Shown piece by piece: positions 23,962-24,114 of a stretch of DNA of 24,114 nt. The position numbers and the translations under genes were made by a program. Below the pieces are notes generated by a model, which made no database searches, was not told the DNA's origin, and worked only from the letters and a program-made list of their open reading frames with translations. Within the stretch, counting starts at the first letter, position 1, and each line of letters starts with the position of its first letter. The DNA is from DASPKW01 sp038244055 (GTDB taxonomy: Bacteria; Planctomycetota; Phycisphaerae; Tepidisphaerales; Tepidisphaeraceae): positions 1-24,114 of the forward strand of contig JBBRTW010000047.1 of assembly GCA_038244055.1 (NCBI GenBank). The letters are read 5' to 3'.

Positions 23962-24114
23962 ATGAATCTCGTCGCATCCGCCCTTCGCCGCCCCGTCACG
24001 CTGCTGGTCCTGGTGCTGGCGATGCTGCTGGGCGGGGTGCTCGCGGCGCTGCGGATGTCGCGGGATATTTTCCCCGATCTGGGCGTGCCGGTGCTCTACG
24101 TCGCCCAGCCCTAC
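23962..24114 (+). CDS. Second RND efflux permease (partial, N-terminus)
   Basis: Only the first 51 codons are in the window. They read MNLVASALRRPVTLLVLVLAMLLGG followed by LAALRMSRDIFPDLGVPVLYVAQPY. This is the first membrane helix and the DIFP-L-VP-V periplasmic motif of RND pumps. It is related to, but distinct from, the permease at 15539. The position after a PadR-type regulator, and the shared candidate operator, suggest inducible expression. Adaptor and outer-membrane genes may follow beyond the window. Confidence 0.88.
   Translation, partial: MNLVASALRRPVTLLVLVLAMLLGGVLAALRMSRDIFPDLGVPVLYVAQPY

Overview
The window looks like part of a planctomycete chromosome, probably class Phycisphaerae or a relative. 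The clues are high GC, a membrane protein ending in a C-x2-C-x-YDLTG...CPECG zinc ribbon, a twin-arginine Gfo/Idh/MocA oxidoreductase, a secreted sulfatase, and gaps packed with short dispersed repeats. The assignment rests on gene style only; no rRNA or other marker gene is present. I saw no tRNA, rRNA, CRISPR array or transposase gene.

Layout. 1-2480: a run of small + strand genes that looks like the end of a phage-like cluster (capsid-like C-terminus, unknown structural-like protein, one-TM coiled-coil protein, lipoprotein, small helical protein), with palindromes and 7-bp tandem repeats in its joints. 2526-2764: a composite palindromic element. 2761-4143 (-): exported Gfo/Idh/MocA oxidoreductase. 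4144-4666: a gene-poor gap with repeats. 4667-7692: a MoxR-like AAA ATPase and a 654-residue protein I do not recognise. 7760-8420: a tight pair of a small acidic protein and an HNH protein. 8433-9878 (-): sulfatase. 10012-10932: SDR oxidoreductase with a repeat-derived insertion. 11018-13258: PAS-PAS-GGDEF-EAL protein. 13281-13921 (-): ParD/ParE-like toxin-antitoxin pair. 14148-15232 (-): zinc-ribbon membrane protein plus a tandem copy of its 3' end. 15539-21879: RND permease, periplasmic adaptor and outer-membrane factor, a complete tripartite efflux operon. 21988-23349 (-): OprP-like porin, convergent with that operon. 23566-24114: PadR-family regulator and the start of a second RND permease, each preceded by candidate operator sites.

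The most unusual signal is a set of tandem arrays, all with a 7-bp period but different unit sequences. Three begin at or inside gene stop codons. Others lie inside two protein-coding genes, where they are read in frame and add about 24 and 54 residues. Because 7 is not a multiple of 3, such arrays pass through all reading frames, so only stop-free stretches can persist inside genes. This resembles the heptameric STRR repeats of filamentous cyanobacteria in form, but here many different units occur in one 24-kb window. Several larger palindromic elements accompany them, including an exact 39-bp pair in opposite orientation, one copy of which sits inside the N-terminal coding region of a lipoprotein.
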